Source of the DNA: JAFDZV01 sp035549015
Lineage (GTDB): Bacteria > Bacteroidota > Ignavibacteria > OLB7
Length of the DNA: 64,000 nucleotides
NCBI GenBank assembly: GCA_035549015.1
Contig: DASZRW010000029.1
Span: 57,917 to 121,916 of the forward strand
Direction of reading: 5' to 3'
The number at the start of each line of letters is the position of its first letter. The stretch's first letter is position 1. Made by a program: the position numbers and the translations under genes. The notes below the pieces were generated by a model, which made no database searches, was not told where the DNA came from, and saw only the letters and a list, made by a program, of their open reading frames with translations. Positions 43,909 to 53,636 of this stretch are shown here, piece by piece.

Positions 43909-45474
43909 CTATCTCCCGACGTGCTGCGCCGCGCATGCCTCTGCCACCCGAATGCCGTCCAGTGCGGCCGAAACGATCCCCCCCGCGAACCCGCCTCCTT
44001 CGCCACAGGGATACAGTCCCGCAACTGTTGGATGCTCCAGTGTGGCTGCATCGCGCGGGATGCGCACGGGGGAACTTGTACGCGTCTCCACGCCCACAAC
44101 CACGGCATCCTCGGTCAGATAGCCTCGCATGGAGCGGCCGAAATTCCTGAGGCCGTCCTGCAGGCGAAGTGCCAGCGCGGGAGGGAGCAGCCGATGCAGA
44201 GGTGCCGGAGTAAGCCCGGGCTTGTAGCTGGAGGCGGGAAGGGAGGAGGGAGCCCGTCCCTTGATGAACTCCGTCATGCGCTGTGCCGGGGCGCGCTGCA
44301 TGCCCCCTCCGGCCTCGCTCGCCATCACCTCCAGCGACTTCTGATAGTACATTCCGGCCAGCGCCCCATGCTCCCCCCACGGCGCAAGGTCCTCCGGTTC
44401 CACCGAGACCACCATGCCGGAGTTCGCGAACGGCGAGTCGCGCCGGCTCAGGCTCATGCCGTTCACCACCACCTCGTCTCCCTCCGTTGCCGAGGGAACG
44501 ATGAACCCGCCCGGACACATGCAGAAGGAGAAGACGCCGCGTTCGCGAATCGTGCAGGCAAGCCGGTAACTGGCTGCCGGAAGCCGTTCGTCGCGGGCCG
44601 CCGTGTGGTACTGGATGCGGTCGATCAACGGTTGCGGATGTTCGATGCGAAGCCCCATGGCGAACGCCTTGGCCTCGATCAGCACGCCGCGCCGGCCGAG
44701 GAGCCGGAAGATGTCGCGGGCGGAGTGTCCGGTAGCAAGCACCACACACTCGCCGGTGAACTCCTTCGCGTCCGCCGTGATCACACCATGCATGCGGCGC
44801 CGGTCATCGATGATGAAGTCCGTCACCCGCGTCTCGAAATGAATCTCGCCCCCCGCCTGCAGGATGCTCTCGCGAATCGCCGCAACAACCTTCGGGAGCC
44901 TGTTGGAGCCGATGTGCGGGTGAGCGTCTATGAGGATATCCTCCTTCGCTCCATGGGCAACAAGCGTGCGGAGAACGGCTTCCACGCTTCCGCGTTTGGT
45001 GGACCGGGTGTAGAGCTTGCCGTCCGAATAGGTTCCGGCGCCCCCCTCGCCGAAGCAGTAGTTGCTGTCGTTGTGGACGATGCCGAAGCGCTGGATGGCG
45101 GCGAGATCGCGTCGTCGTGCCCGGACATCCTTTCCGCGCTCGAGGACGATCGGCTTTATCCCAAGCTCGATCAGGCGCAGCGCGGCGAACAGCCCTGCCG
45201 GGCCGGCGCCCACGATGAGAACCCGGCGGTCTCCGCTCACGGAGCGATAGTCGGCATGCGGCGTCTCCAGCTCGGGCATCGGCTCGTCATAATAGATCTC
45301 CGCCTGCAGGCGGACACGCACCGGTGCGTGGCGGGCGTCCAGCGAACGCTTGCGAATGCGGACTCCCCTCACACGCTCCGGCGTGATCTCGAGTTGCCGT
45401 GCTGCGAGTTGGCGCTGCGTTTCCAGGTTGTCGGCATTGTCCAGGTCGAGCTGAAGCTCCAGCGAGGTAATCAT
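43909..45474 (-). CDS. FAD-dependent dehydrogenase (COG2509 type)
   Basis: 521 aa. An N-terminal domain (about 1-80) precedes the Rossmann motif VLIVGAGPAGLFAALRLIE; then GEGGAGTYSDGKLYTR, CVVLATGHSARD, and the C-terminal FAD contact GLYPCGEGGGFAGGIVSAALDG. This pattern is that of the uncharacterised FAD-dependent proteins of COG2509, found next to varied genes; substrate unknown. The stop lies just 21 bp from the converging YdjM-like gene. Confidence 0.88.
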   Translation of the reverse strand: MITSLELQLDLDNADNLETQRQLAARQLEITPERVRGVRIRKRSLDARHAPVRVRLQAEIYYDEPMPELETPHADYRSVSGDRRVLIVGAGPAGLFAALRLIELGIKPIVLERGKDVRARRRDLAAIQRFGIVHNDSNYCFGEGGAGTYSDGKLYTRSTKRGSVEAVLRTLVAHGAKEDILIDAHPHIGSNRLPKVVAAIRESILQAGGEIHFETRVTDFIIDDRRRMHGVITADAKEFTGECVVLATGHSARDIFRLLGRRGVLIEAKAFAMGLRIEHPQPLIDRIQYHTAARDERLPAASYRLACTIRERGVFSFCMCPGGFIVPSATEGDEVVVNGMSLSRRDSPFANSGMVVSVEPEDLAPWGEHGALAGMYYQKSLEVMASEAGGGMQRAPAQRMTEFIKGRAPSSLPASSYKPGLTPAPLHRLLPPALALRLQDGLRNFGRSMRGYLTEDAVVVGVETRTSSPVRIPRDAATLEHPTVAGLYPCGEGGGFAGGIVSAALDGIRVAEACAAQHVGR

Positions 45475-45856
45475 TTGATATATGGGGAATTCGGTCCGTG
45501 CTCGGAAGCCGCCGGAAGGGTTGTGCCATGGGATCGCGAGTGCATCGACCTACGAAATTAGAGAAGCGATATGGATCGGAGTGGGACGGAGTATTACAGA
45601 ACATCTCTGGGAACCAACCGAATGCAGCCGTCTCTAACCCCCAGAACGCGGTACTCAGGGGCTCTGATGAACATGATTCGACTGGATGCAGCCCCGGTTC
45701 CGCAACCTGAAGGGTTGGCGATGTGGGAAAGGCTGCCGGCGGAACAGATGCCCGACAATGGGCCAACGCCGGCGCCGCTGAAAGGTTAGCCAATCAATGC
45801 AGAGCAAACCAACGAGCGATTTCAACAGAGCAGCATAATCTCAAGGAGTGAGAGCA
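45475..45856. other. Spacer between the FAD gene and the Spy-like gene
   Basis: 382 bp between divergent genes. Short open frames here have no coding character. AAGGAG 9 nt before 45857 is the ribosome-binding site of the Spy-like gene. No other element recognised. Confidence 0.4.
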
Positions 45857-46354
45857 ATGAAGACGAGAATGATGAACAGTGTGGTGGCATCGGTGATTCT
45901 TGGACTGGTCGTGATGGCATCTGCCGCCTTCGCGCAGGGCCCAACGCCGAAGCAGGTCGAGCGGCGCCAGGCAATGGCCAAGCATCTGAAGGAGAAGCTT
46001 GGGTTGAGCGATGATCAGGCGAAGCAGATCAAGGCGCTCCGCGACCAGTTCCGTAAGGACAACAGCGGTGCGTTGCAGGAGATCAAGGCGCTCCGCGACC
46101 AGTTGCGCGATGCGATCAAGAGCAACGACAAGACCAAGGCGAAGGCCTTGAAGGATCAGCTCAAGGCCAAGATGGAGTCGCTGAAGCCGGCCCGCGAGCA
46201 GCTTCGCGCAAAGGTTGGCGCGATCCTTACGCCGGAGCAGCGCGACATGCTCGAGAAGATGCGCCAGGAGCGCAAGCAGCGTCGCCAGGAGCGTCGTGAG
46301 AAGTGGCGCCAGGGGGGCAATGCCAGCGGCACCTCCGATGGCGGCATCAAGTAG
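45857..46354 (+). CDS. Spy/CpxP-like periplasmic protein
   Basis: 165 aa. Signal peptide cleaved near SAAFAQG; the mature protein is a charged helical rod with KEKLGLSDDQAKQIKALR near the N-terminus and ILTPEQRDMLEKM (LTPEQ, the LTxxQ motif of Spy/CpxP chaperones) near the C-terminus. An internal 18-residue unit QEIKALRDQ is duplicated. It probably protects unfolded envelope proteins. AAGGAG stands 9 nt before the ATG. Confidence 0.8.
   Translation: MKTRMMNSVVASVILGLVVMASAAFAQGPTPKQVERRQAMAKHLKEKLGLSDDQAKQIKALRDQFRKDNSGALQEIKALRDQLRDAIKSNDKTKAKALKDQLKAKMESLKPAREQLRAKVGAILTPEQRDMLEKMRQERKQRRQERREKWRQGGNASGTSDGGIK
46026..46104 (+). repeat. 25-bp direct repeat within the Spy-like gene
   Basis: A 25-bp block is identical at 46026-46050 and 46080-46104, 54 bp apart, giving an in-frame 18-residue periodicity (IKALRDQ). 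Confidence 0.9.
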
Positions 46355-46476
46355 CAGTCCCTATCAAAACCGGGTTGTGTTTCAAAGGCTACAGGCCTTG
46401 CAGCGCCGAACGTTGGGAACTCCAGGAACGGATTGATCGATCGGTGCTCCGGCATGTTCGATTGCTCCCCTACCTC

Positions 46477-46513
46477 GCCGGGCCGAAGGATACTTCGGCC
46501 CGGCATCGTTTTT
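46477..46513 (+). terminator. Intrinsic terminator
   Basis: Perfect 12-bp stem GCCGGGCCGAAG / CTTCGGCCCGGC with a GATA loop (46477-46504), followed by ATCGTTTTT. It ends the Spy-like transcript. The rest of the 46355-46720 spacer shows no gene. Confidence 0.9.
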
Positions 46514-46720
46514 CGAAGTGCCGGGAGCAGTCTCCGCACGAATTGCGAGTGCACCGCGCCGCGCGGGGAGGCAGCGCCCGCGCACGGCGCGCGAGCAGTT
46601 TTCGGCACGCATGGTTGCGGTACGGTCCGCTACTGGAATTCCCCGCAGGCGGCTACACGGCAAGCCGTGATCGGCTCCCGGCCCGTTGAACGCACGCAGA
46701 GCACGGCGTATCTTCCCGGC

Positions 46721-47551
46721 ATGAGCGAGACCTTCGACAGCTTGGGACGGCAGCCGCTGCATCATCGTATTCACTATCGATACGATGTCACGCGGTGCGA
46801 TGTGATCGGCGATGTGCACGGCTGCTACGACGAGCTCGCCGAACTGTTCGTTCGGCTTGGCCATGAGGATCTTCTCGCTCCGGACGTTCCCGGCGCTCGG
46901 CCGGGCGAGAAGCCGCGGGTGGTGTTCGTGGGGGACATCGTGGATCGCGGCGACCGGATCGTGGAGGCTCTCTCACTGGTACATCGTCTCTGCGTGCGGG
47001 GACATGCCCTCACCGTTCTCGGCAATCACGACGATCGTTTCGTGCGATGGCTGCGCGGCCGCCCGGTTGAGATACAGCACGGTCTCGGTGAGACGGTGGA
47101 GCAGTTCGAGGCGATCGAGCCGGCCCGGCGCGAGCGATGGCGCGACGAGCTGTTGGAGTTCATGGGCGTGCTTCCATGGTCCGTGCATCTGGATGGCGGC
47201 AGGCTTATCGTGGCGCATGCGGCTTGGCACGCGGAGCTGCACAATGAACGGAGCGGCGATCGCCTCCGGGCCTACACGATGTATGGGCCTACCACCGGCC
47301 AGCAGACGCCGGAGGGGTATCCGGAACGGATAGACTGGGCACCGCACTTTCAGGGGCCGGAACTGGTGGTGTTCGGTCATCAGGTGTACGACGCTCCCTA
47401 CTGGCACGACTACGCCATCGGCATCGACACCGGCTGCGTCTTCGGCGGCGCCCTCACGGCGCTTCGCTATCCCTCCATGGAGATCGTAAGCATCCCCAGC
47501 CGCGGCGCGCGCTGGCTGCGCCGCGGAGGCAAGGCGGACTATCGTGGATAA
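46721..47551 (+). CDS. Metallophosphoesterase (PrpE/ApaH-like)
   Basis: 276 aa calcineurin-type phosphoesterase. DVIGDVHGCYDEL, VFVGDIVDRGD, VLGNHDDRFVRW, IVAHAA and VFGHQVYDAP give the full set of two-metal ligands, and IGIDTGCVFGGALTAL ends the fold. Family members hydrolyse dinucleoside polyphosphates or phosphoproteins. ATG 46721 is chosen since the frame upstream runs through the terminator. Confidence 0.9.
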   Translation: MSETFDSLGRQPLHHRIHYRYDVTRCDVIGDVHGCYDELAELFVRLGHEDLLAPDVPGARPGEKPRVVFVGDIVDRGDRIVEALSLVHRLCVRGHALTVLGNHDDRFVRWLRGRPVEIQHGLGETVEQFEAIEPARRERWRDELLEFMGVLPWSVHLDGGRLIVAHAAWHAELHNERSGDRLRAYTMYGPTTGQQTPEGYPERIDWAPHFQGPELVVFGHQVYDAPYWHDYAIGIDTGCVFGGALTALRYPSMEIVSIPSRGARWLRRGGKADYRG

Positions 47552-47660
47552 CGTCCCGTTCGTACGTGGACGGTTCTGTCACCCTCAACGCAGTGCACAT
47601 CGCAACCTCTCGCCGATCGCGGGGCCGGAAGGGCCCGCAGCCTGCACGCGGCCGGAACGC

Positions 47661-47810
47661 TACGTACAGAGGGAATCGCTTCCTGATAGCACATCGATCT
47701 GGTATCGCGGAGTGTGACTCCGCGATCGTCATCGGAAGAATGGGGCCGGAGTACAACTCCGGCCCAACGTGCTCTTCAGAGCATATCACGATACTTCTTC
47801 GCACGTACTT
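47661..47810 (-). repeat. 150-bp dispersed palindromic repeat, copy B
   Basis: Reverse-oriented copy of 8374-8523 with 8 differences over 150 bp. The three palindromes (TGCTCTGAAGAGCA and the two GGAGT/ACTCC hairpins) are unchanged; differences cluster at the outer ends. It begins within the TAA of the bshB1-like gene, so it abuts that gene's 3' end. Confidence 0.9.
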
Positions 47811-48549
47811 AGATCGTTCCCAGAAGATCGTTCACCTTCAGCGGACCGGAGACCGTGGTGAACGCTTCGCCGTAGCGCGCCCCGATCATGAAGCCCCAGT
47901 GACGCATGCGTCCCAGCAGCGACTCCATGTAGGAGGCCTCTGAGATGAATGTTCGCGGCTCGTTGCGCGCCGTATCGCTCTCGAAGCCCGGCACGGTGAA
48001 CTGCGACGAGTATGCCGCAACCGCGGCGAGCTTCCGCTCGATCTGATCGCTGATATCCACGATGAAGTCCGGTATACGTTCATACGTGTGGAAGAAGCAG
48101 TACATCCGTTCGGGCCGATGCGGTTGCTGCGGTTCGCCGTCGTACTCGGTGCGCACCATGGTAAGGCCTGCGTCGAAGCAGGCGCGCCGCACCAGTTGAT
48201 GGCATGCATCGTGGTCCGGATGCCGGTCGTGCTCCCAGGAGAAAACGAGAACGCGCGGACGGAAGTAGCGAATGGCCTGCACCGCCTTGAGAATGTTCTC
48301 GTCGTTGAGCGCGATGTTGCCGTCCGGAATGCGGAGGTTCCACCTCTCGGCGGCCGTGATGCCGAGCACGCGATTGGCGCGTTCGGTCTCGCGCCTCCGT
48401 TCCTCGCGCGATCCGCGCGTGCCGCGTTCCCCTTCGGTGAGGTCGCAGAGCGCTATGCTCTGCCCGGCGTCGTGTGCCTTCAGTAATGTTCCGGATGCGC
48501 TGAGCTCGATATCATCGGGGTGCGCAGCCATGGCAAGTATATCGGCCAT
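47809..48549 (-). CDS. bshB1: Bacillithiol biosynthesis deacetylase BshB1-like
   Basis: 246 aa PIG-L/LmbE zinc deacetylase that removes acetate from N-acetylglucosaminyl-malate on the path to bacillithiol. MAAHPDDIELSASG and WEHDRHPDHDAC carry the metal ligands; LCDLTEGERGTRGS is typical of BshB1. ATG 48549 gives the standard N-terminus; a longer in-frame stretch upstream looks like non-coding antisense of the next gene. Confidence 0.9.
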   Translation of the reverse strand: MADILAMAAHPDDIELSASGTLLKAHDAGQSIALCDLTEGERGTRGSREERRRETERANRVLGITAAERWNLRIPDGNIALNDENILKAVQAIRYFRPRVLVFSWEHDRHPDHDACHQLVRRACFDAGLTMVRTEYDGEPQQPHRPERMYCFFHTYERIPDFIVDISDQIERKLAAVAAYSSQFTVPGFESDTARNEPRTFISEASYMESLLGRMRHWGFMIGARYGEAFTTVSGPLKVNDLLGTI

Positions 48550-48599
48550 TCGATCGGAGGGAGAAGAGGTTGATGAGAGTGCACGGCGGTTCGCCGGCG

Positions 48600-49628
48600 T
48601 TACTGCGTGAGATTCTTCGGCACGAGCATCGGATCGAATCGGAAGAGATTCGGATCGGCGGAGTCCGCCGTTATCCTGAGCCAGTGATAGTTCCGATCGC
48701 CGAACCCTTCGGCGCGCGTGAAGTTCGGCAGCCGGCGCCGCGTGGCGGAATCCGCGAGCAGCGGCTTGCCCATCATGAAATAGTGGCTGTCGCCCTGTAC
48801 GAAGAGCGCCGGCCGGGCGAACGCAATCGAGAGTTCGCGCAGGGTTGCGAGCAGATCGTTGAACCCGGTGAAGTACCTGCGCGACTGCGGAGGCATACTC
48901 TCGCGATCGAACCCGGGGTCTGCCTGAACGAAGATTGCGATGCCGCGCATCTGCTTCCGCGCCGCCATCGCGAACCACTCGCGGAGCCATGCAAGGTTCG
49001 CCGGATTGCGTGCAACGTACTCCGGGCTTGGATGCAGTGAGTCCGGCCCCCGGTTGTTGTTCGAGCCGGGAACGTTCAGCCCGGGGAACAGAACATTCCC
49101 CATGATCCAGCGCACGCTCTCGCGATAGAGTGCGTATGTGGGATTGTTGCTCTGGCGTTCAAGCGTGAGTTTGCAGGAGCCGAGCGATTGGTCCCCTCCG
49201 GTGAATACCTCGCGCAACCTGGCGAGCCGCTCCGGCGGGTCGAACCCGCGGCGACGGCAGTTGGTCCGTTCGCTGTCGGCGAAGATGTAGATCAACGGAT
49301 GCGCCATCGATTCGAGTTCGTTGCAGTGCGCGACGGTCACGGAGTCGCCGCGGTAGGGGCCGTTCGTGATGTCCCCTGCATGAACGATGAACGCCGCAGG
49401 GTGCGCGTTGATATCGTCCAGCACATTCCGGTACGAACGGAGAATCGGAGCGGGGGCCTTGTAGCCGGTGATGTACGGCATGTCGCCGAACACGGCGATT
49501 GAAAACGCATCGGGCGCCGGCGGCACCGAATCCGGAGCGGCCGTGCAGGGAGGGAAGAGAAGCGCGGTTGCTACGGCAAGCGCTGCAAGCGCCGTGTAGG
49601 GGCGTGCCGTGGGCATGGTGTTCCTCAT
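48600..49628 (-). CDS. Exported metallophosphoesterase-like protein
   Basis: 342 aa. A hydrophobic N-terminus (AALAVATALLFPPC) acts as signal, possibly a lipobox with Cys. FSIAVFGDMPY, FIVHAGDITNGPYRGD and FVQGDSHYF resemble the metal-binding strands of calcineurin-like phosphoesterases; the asparagine-histidine pair is less clear. Substrate unknown. ATG 49628 or 49616 are both possible starts. TATTTTCG at about 49678-49671 is a -7-like element on this strand. Confidence 0.7.
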   Translation of the reverse strand: MRNTMPTARPYTALAALAVATALLFPPCTAAPDSVPPAPDAFSIAVFGDMPYITGYKAPAPILRSYRNVLDDINAHPAAFIVHAGDITNGPYRGDSVTVAHCNELESMAHPLIYIFADSERTNCRRRGFDPPERLARLREVFTGGDQSLGSCKLTLERQSNNPTYALYRESVRWIMGNVLFPGLNVPGSNNNRGPDSLHPSPEYVARNPANLAWLREWFAMAARKQMRGIAIFVQADPGFDRESMPPQSRRYFTGFNDLLATLRELSIAFARPALFVQGDSHYFMMGKPLLADSATRRRLPNFTRAEGFGDRNYHWLRITADSADPNLFRFDPMLVPKNLTQ

Positions 49629-50165
49629 GTGTGCCTGTGGCTCCAGCGTTGCGCGCCGAAGTACGCCGCCGAAAATAGCACGTGCCTCTGTAATGCCAAA
49701 TCGGACGGACGCTTCCCCTGCACCCGCTTGTCGGGCACTGCGTGCAGGACGTATCACCCGCCACTACCTGCCGGCCTGGAGAGGTTCGGGTGCCGCGGAA
49801 CTCACGATCCGGCATTCATGGATACTGCCGCAGGAGATGACCTCCCGGGTCTGGAAGTCCGGTGCCCTTCCCTCGGCCATGGGGGAACAGATTACGGGGC
49901 GGTGTTCAATTTCGCGGATGGATCCGAACGGTAACTCCGTAATTGCCATCCCCCGCGCAGGCGTGCATCCGTGTGGCACAAACTCTGGATGTTCGCCCCG
50001 CGGGGATGACAATGTCGGCTGTGTGCATTACCTATACCCAACCAACCCACATCTCGGAAATTCATTTCATCGAATTTCAATATCGAATTTCAATTCAGAA
50101 TAATTCCGGGTCGCGAATAATCGCGACGCCCGGTCATCATGGCTTGCATCGAGGCGGCGTGTTCG
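49629..50165. other. 537-bp spacer without a supported gene
   Basis: Contains only short open frames without coding features. A lower-GC stretch lies at about 50030-50110. Confidence 0.4.
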
Positions 50166-50460
50166 GGTGCCGGCCGGATGATGCGACTCCGGCATCCGGC
50201 ATTTCTCCGGCCGGCCGTTCGCTGCAGGCACCGGTTCGCGCCCCGGCCTCACATCCGTTCCCCGCCAATAATCCGCTCCGCCATTGATTCTGAAATAACA
50301 GGGATTGAGCGTGCCAGCGGGCGTGATTGCCCGCTCGTTCCCGATGCGGAGCAACGTGCGTGCATATCCGTAGCGCGTGTTCACGTCGGGATAATTCGGC
50401 ATGAATTGGAATCATCATGGCGGATGTCTCCGGCTGCGGTATCGTCTGCTCGCCATCGGG
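50166..50460 (-). pseudogene. Decayed copy of the neighbouring lipoprotein gene
   Basis: Minus-strand translation in one frame gives QPETSAMMIPIH (about 50436-50401); the next frame gives NYPDVNTRYGYARTLL and TPAGTLNPCYFRINGGADYW through PESHHPAGT. The intact gene at 50669-51265 has QPETSGTMLPLH, HPQANTRYGFAREL and TPAGSFTCYHFKLDGGADYW in the same order. About 75 codons are missing between the two parts, the frame shifts, and the stop is lost. Confidence 0.75.
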
Positions 50461-50668
50461 CCCGGTTGAATGTGAACGGAAACAGAGAATGGGCGCTTCA
50501 TGGGCCGGACTGCGATCCTCCAGTTCCGCGAGCAGTGCGCCGGCGTTGAACGAAGCTGGTATTTCACATAACCCGGGATTTCGCAAAGTGTTCCGGGATG
50601 CGGCAGCGGCGGTGATTATTCCATGCAGGCATCCCGATGCCGGCGTGTGGCTGCATCGTCGCGTACGA

Positions 50669-51265
50669 TCATGTCGCGGCCAGATGGAATGATTCCAGCA
50701 TCCAGCGCTGCGCCGGTTGATCGCTCGCAGCCGGCACCAGCTTCTGCACCAGCCCGATGCCGGTGGCCCACCAGTAGTCCGCGCCACCATCCAGCTTGAA
50801 GTGATAGCAGGTGAAACTGCCTGCCGGCGTGCTCACCTGTTCGCTTCCAACGCAGAGCAGTTCGCGAGCGAAACCGTAGCGGGTGTTAGCCTGGGGATGC
50901 GTTGGGACGAACGACGTGATGTACGACTCCGTGCCGTCGAGCACGCCGATCATGATCGTGTTGTAGGATACGATCCAGGCATGGGTGCCGTCGGTGAATG
51001 TCTCGGACTCGAAGCACTGGCGGCCGCTTCCGGGCGCCGTGGGATAGGAGTAGACGATGTCCGGCACGGAGGTAATCACATACGGATCGGCGGGAATGTC
51101 GTGGCGTCCGCTGCCGGCCTCCACGTACGTCCACGTATTGCCGGTGTGGAGCGGAAGCATGGTACCGGAGGTTTCCGGCTGGCGAATCGGTCCCTGCGAG
51201 ACCGGCTGCGAGCAGGAGCAGAGGAGCACGATCGCGAAGTACAGGAGTATCAGACTTGCCTTCAT
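50669..51265 (-). CDS. Lipoprotein of unknown function
   Basis: 198 aa. Signal sequence MKASLILLYFAIVLLCSC with a lipobox-like LLCSC and a serine following, so an outer- or inner-membrane lipoprotein. The mature part begins with a short linker, then GNTWTYVEAG, and includes STPAGSFTCYHFKLDGGADYW, a beta-rich pattern seen in small exported Bacteroidota proteins. A decayed paralogue lies 200 bp downstream. Confidence 0.7.
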   Translation of the reverse strand: MKASLILLYFAIVLLCSCSQPVSQGPIRQPETSGTMLPLHTGNTWTYVEAGSGRHDIPADPYVITSVPDIVYSYPTAPGSGRQCFESETFTDGTHAWIVSYNTIMIGVLDGTESYITSFVPTHPQANTRYGFARELLCVGSEQVSTPAGSFTCYHFKLDGGADYWWATGIGLVQKLVPAASDQPAQRWMLESFHLAAT

Positions 51266-51492
51266 CATGATCGTAGTAGGCTGCGTCACTCACGCGGATC
51301 TTCGCACCGGCGCCGGGCTCTCCTCGAGGTCCGCGGAAAGGCGGGCGCCGTTCCGGAACTCCGGGAGCGGCTATGACGGGATATCGAACCTGAGCGATAC
51401 AATGATAGTGTGGTGGGTACGCATGCGTGCTACTCATTTGCTACGCATGTGCGTGACCGAACGTCACGCGCGATCGAGCAGTGGCCGCCGGG

Positions 51493-52254
51493 TCAGGCGG
51501 CCATCCAGCCGCCGTCCACAGCGAGGATATGGCCGTTCACATAGTTGCTCGCAGCCGAGGCGAGAAAGACGATTGCTCCCTGCAGGTCCTCGGGATCGCC
51601 CCACCGTCCGGCAGGGATGCGTGCAAGGAGCGCGTTGTAGCGTTCGGTATTCCGTTGCAGTGCGGCCGTGGCATCCGTATGAAAGTATCCCGGTGCGATG
51701 GCATTCACGTTCACACCGTGGCGGCCCCACTCATTGGCGAGGGCGCGTGTTACGCCGGCGATCGCGCTCTTGCTCGCGGTGTACGCCACCACATTCAGCC
51801 CGCCGCTGAACGAGAGGAGCGATGCGATGTTGATGATCCGTCCATATCCGCGCGCAATCATCTCACGTCCGGCCTCCTGTGCCATCAGGAATGCAGCGGT
51901 GGTGTTCACGCCGATGACATCGTTCCAATCCTCCAGCGAATACTGCTCGGCGGGACTGCGGCGGATGATGCCGGCATTGTTCACCAGGATGTCGATCGTG
52001 CCGAACCGGGCACGCGCCTTCGCAACCGCGGCGGGGATCTCCTCGTGGCGCCCCATGTCGCAGACGATCGTCATCGCCCCGGCACCGTGCGCCTCGGCAA
52101 GCGCAGCCTGTTCCTCCAGAGCGGCGAGATCCCGCCCCACGAGCGCAACGTTGGCGCCGGCGCCCGCCAGTGCCTGAGCCGCAGCCGCGCCCAGGCCGCG
52201 CGATGCGCCGGTGATGATGGCCGTCCGGCCCGAACAATCGAACAGAGTATGCAT
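51493..52254 (-). CDS. SDR oxidoreductase, KduD-like
   Basis: 253 aa classical SDR. TGASRGLGAAAAQAL, NNAG, active-site Ser in NIASLLSF and YTASK are present; the ending YVNGHILAVDGGW is typical. Closest family by eye is 2-deoxy-D-gluconate 3-dehydrogenase/gluconate 5-dehydrogenase. Start ATG 52254 is chosen. It lies 107 bp downstream of the SrkA-like gene on the same strand. Confidence 0.88.
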   Translation of the reverse strand: MHTLFDCSGRTAIITGASRGLGAAAAQALAGAGANVALVGRDLAALEEQAALAEAHGAGAMTIVCDMGRHEEIPAAVAKARARFGTIDILVNNAGIIRRSPAEQYSLEDWNDVIGVNTTAAFLMAQEAGREMIARGYGRIINIASLLSFSGGLNVVAYTASKSAIAGVTRALANEWGRHGVNVNAIAPGYFHTDATAALQRNTERYNALLARIPAGRWGDPEDLQGAIVFLASAASNYVNGHILAVDGGWMAA

Positions 52255-52360
52255 CGATGAGAATCCTCGAAGGTCCATCGGGTGTGTGCCGCCGGCACGA
52301 ATATGCTGAACCGGGCCGGGCAACGCGTGCGATCCGAACGCGACGCGCGCGCAGAGGAGG

Positions 52361-53371
52361 CTACGCGCCGAATCCCCAGAACGCCTCGCGGCTGAGGATG
52401 ATCTCCTCGTACTGCTTGCGGAGATCGTTGATCTCTCCACGCCAGTAGGTGCTGGTCCCGAATCCCGGTGCAACCCGTGCGAAGCCTCCATCGGCAACCT
52501 GCATGGCGCACCACGACGTGAAGTAGATATAGCGCATTGCCCGCAACGGCTCGATAAGCTTCAGTGCGCTGCGCTTGAACGATCGGAACGTCGTGTACCC
52601 TTCCAGGAAGAGATCGATCTCCAGCAGCGACTTGCGGCCGTAGTCCGGCAGGAGCATCCAGAGGTCGTGCACCGGCGGGCCGATGGCCATGTCGTCGAAG
52701 TCGATCAGGAAGAACGATTCCCCCGGCCTGTAGACGATGTTCGCACGATGCAGATCGCCGTGAACGCGAATCATCTCGGCCCCCTCGAACATCGGCGCTA
52801 TCAGCTCCACGAGCTCGTGCGCAACACGTTCGTACTCCGTGCGCATGTCGCGCGGAAGCACGTTCGCCCGGAGAATCGCCGCGATGTTCGCCTCGGTGGA
52901 GCGGCGCGGCGCAATCGTGATCCGGTCGCGCACACCGTGCCGTTCGCCGATGTTGTGCATCTGCGCAATCAGGCGTCCCAGTGCCTCCCACTCCTCCATG
53001 CTCGGCTCGTCGCATGCGCGCCCGAGCTTCTTCGGGAACAGGGCGAAGTACATGCCCCGATGGCGACCAAGCGTATGCCCCTGCGAAAGTTCGAGCGGCG
53101 GAATCACCGGCAGTTCATGCTCGGCAAGCTCGGTGAGGAAGTCGTGCTCATCCTGGAGAGCCTCGGCACTCCAGCGCCCGGGACGGTAGAACTTCGCGAT
53201 CACCCATGTCCCATCCTCGGCCTGCAATTCGAAGACGCGATTGATATAACTGTTGAGCGCGCGGCAGAGATTGGTCATGCGCCTGCCGAGTGCGCGCTCC
53301 GTTACGTCGATCACGATGTCCGGAGTCAGATCGCCGAACGTTGCCAGCGGTTCTCGCGTGTCGTATGTCAT
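52361..53371 (-). CDS. srkA: Stress response kinase SrkA/YihE-like
   Basis: 336 aa protein kinase-like fold of the APH group. VIAKFYRPGRWS holds the ATP lysine, VHGDLHRANIVY the catalytic Asp/Asn and FLIDFDDMAIGPPVHDLW the metal-binding DFD. These blocks are those of SrkA (RdoA), a Ser/Thr kinase that limits stress-induced death in E. coli. A -7-like TATCTTCG lies 5 nt before the ATG, suggesting a near-leaderless mRNA. Confidence 0.9.
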   Translation of the reverse strand: MTYDTREPLATFGDLTPDIVIDVTERALGRRMTNLCRALNSYINRVFELQAEDGTWVIAKFYRPGRWSAEALQDEHDFLTELAEHELPVIPPLELSQGHTLGRHRGMYFALFPKKLGRACDEPSMEEWEALGRLIAQMHNIGERHGVRDRITIAPRRSTEANIAAILRANVLPRDMRTEYERVAHELVELIAPMFEGAEMIRVHGDLHRANIVYRPGESFFLIDFDDMAIGPPVHDLWMLLPDYGRKSLLEIDLFLEGYTTFRSFKRSALKLIEPLRAMRYIYFTSWCAMQVADGGFARVAPGFGTSTYWRGEINDLRKQYEEIILSREAFWGFGA

Positions 53372-53576
53372 GCCCGAAGATAGTGGTTCGGGGTCAGTAG
53401 TCAGTCGTTAGTCGTCAGGAGGGTGGAGCGAAATGTCGACGTTCCCGATCTTCCGGGTGCGCACCACCAACGGACGAATGGCTACTGACAGCCGCCGATC
53501 TCCCGTCCCATGGTTCGTTCGAAGCCGGGAACTGGCGGCACCGGTCGGTTGCGTGCGTACCGGCCAGACGCAGAAC

Positions 53577-53606
53577 AGCCCCGACACGCCTGGGCGCATC
53601 GGGGCT
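53577..53606 (-). terminator. Hairpin downstream of the CAP-domain gene
   Basis: AGCCCCGA / TCGGGGCT stem (53577-53584 with 53599-53606) on the 3' side of the minus-strand gene; T-run weak. Confidence 0.5.
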
Positions 53607-53636
53607 GCCTGTATGATTCGCTGGTCTCTGCGGCCG

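Noticed and set aside
49629..50165. Short minus-strand frames between the phosphoesterase gene and the pseudogene
   Set aside because: Under 115 codons, no signal peptide, no motif and no ribosome-binding site.
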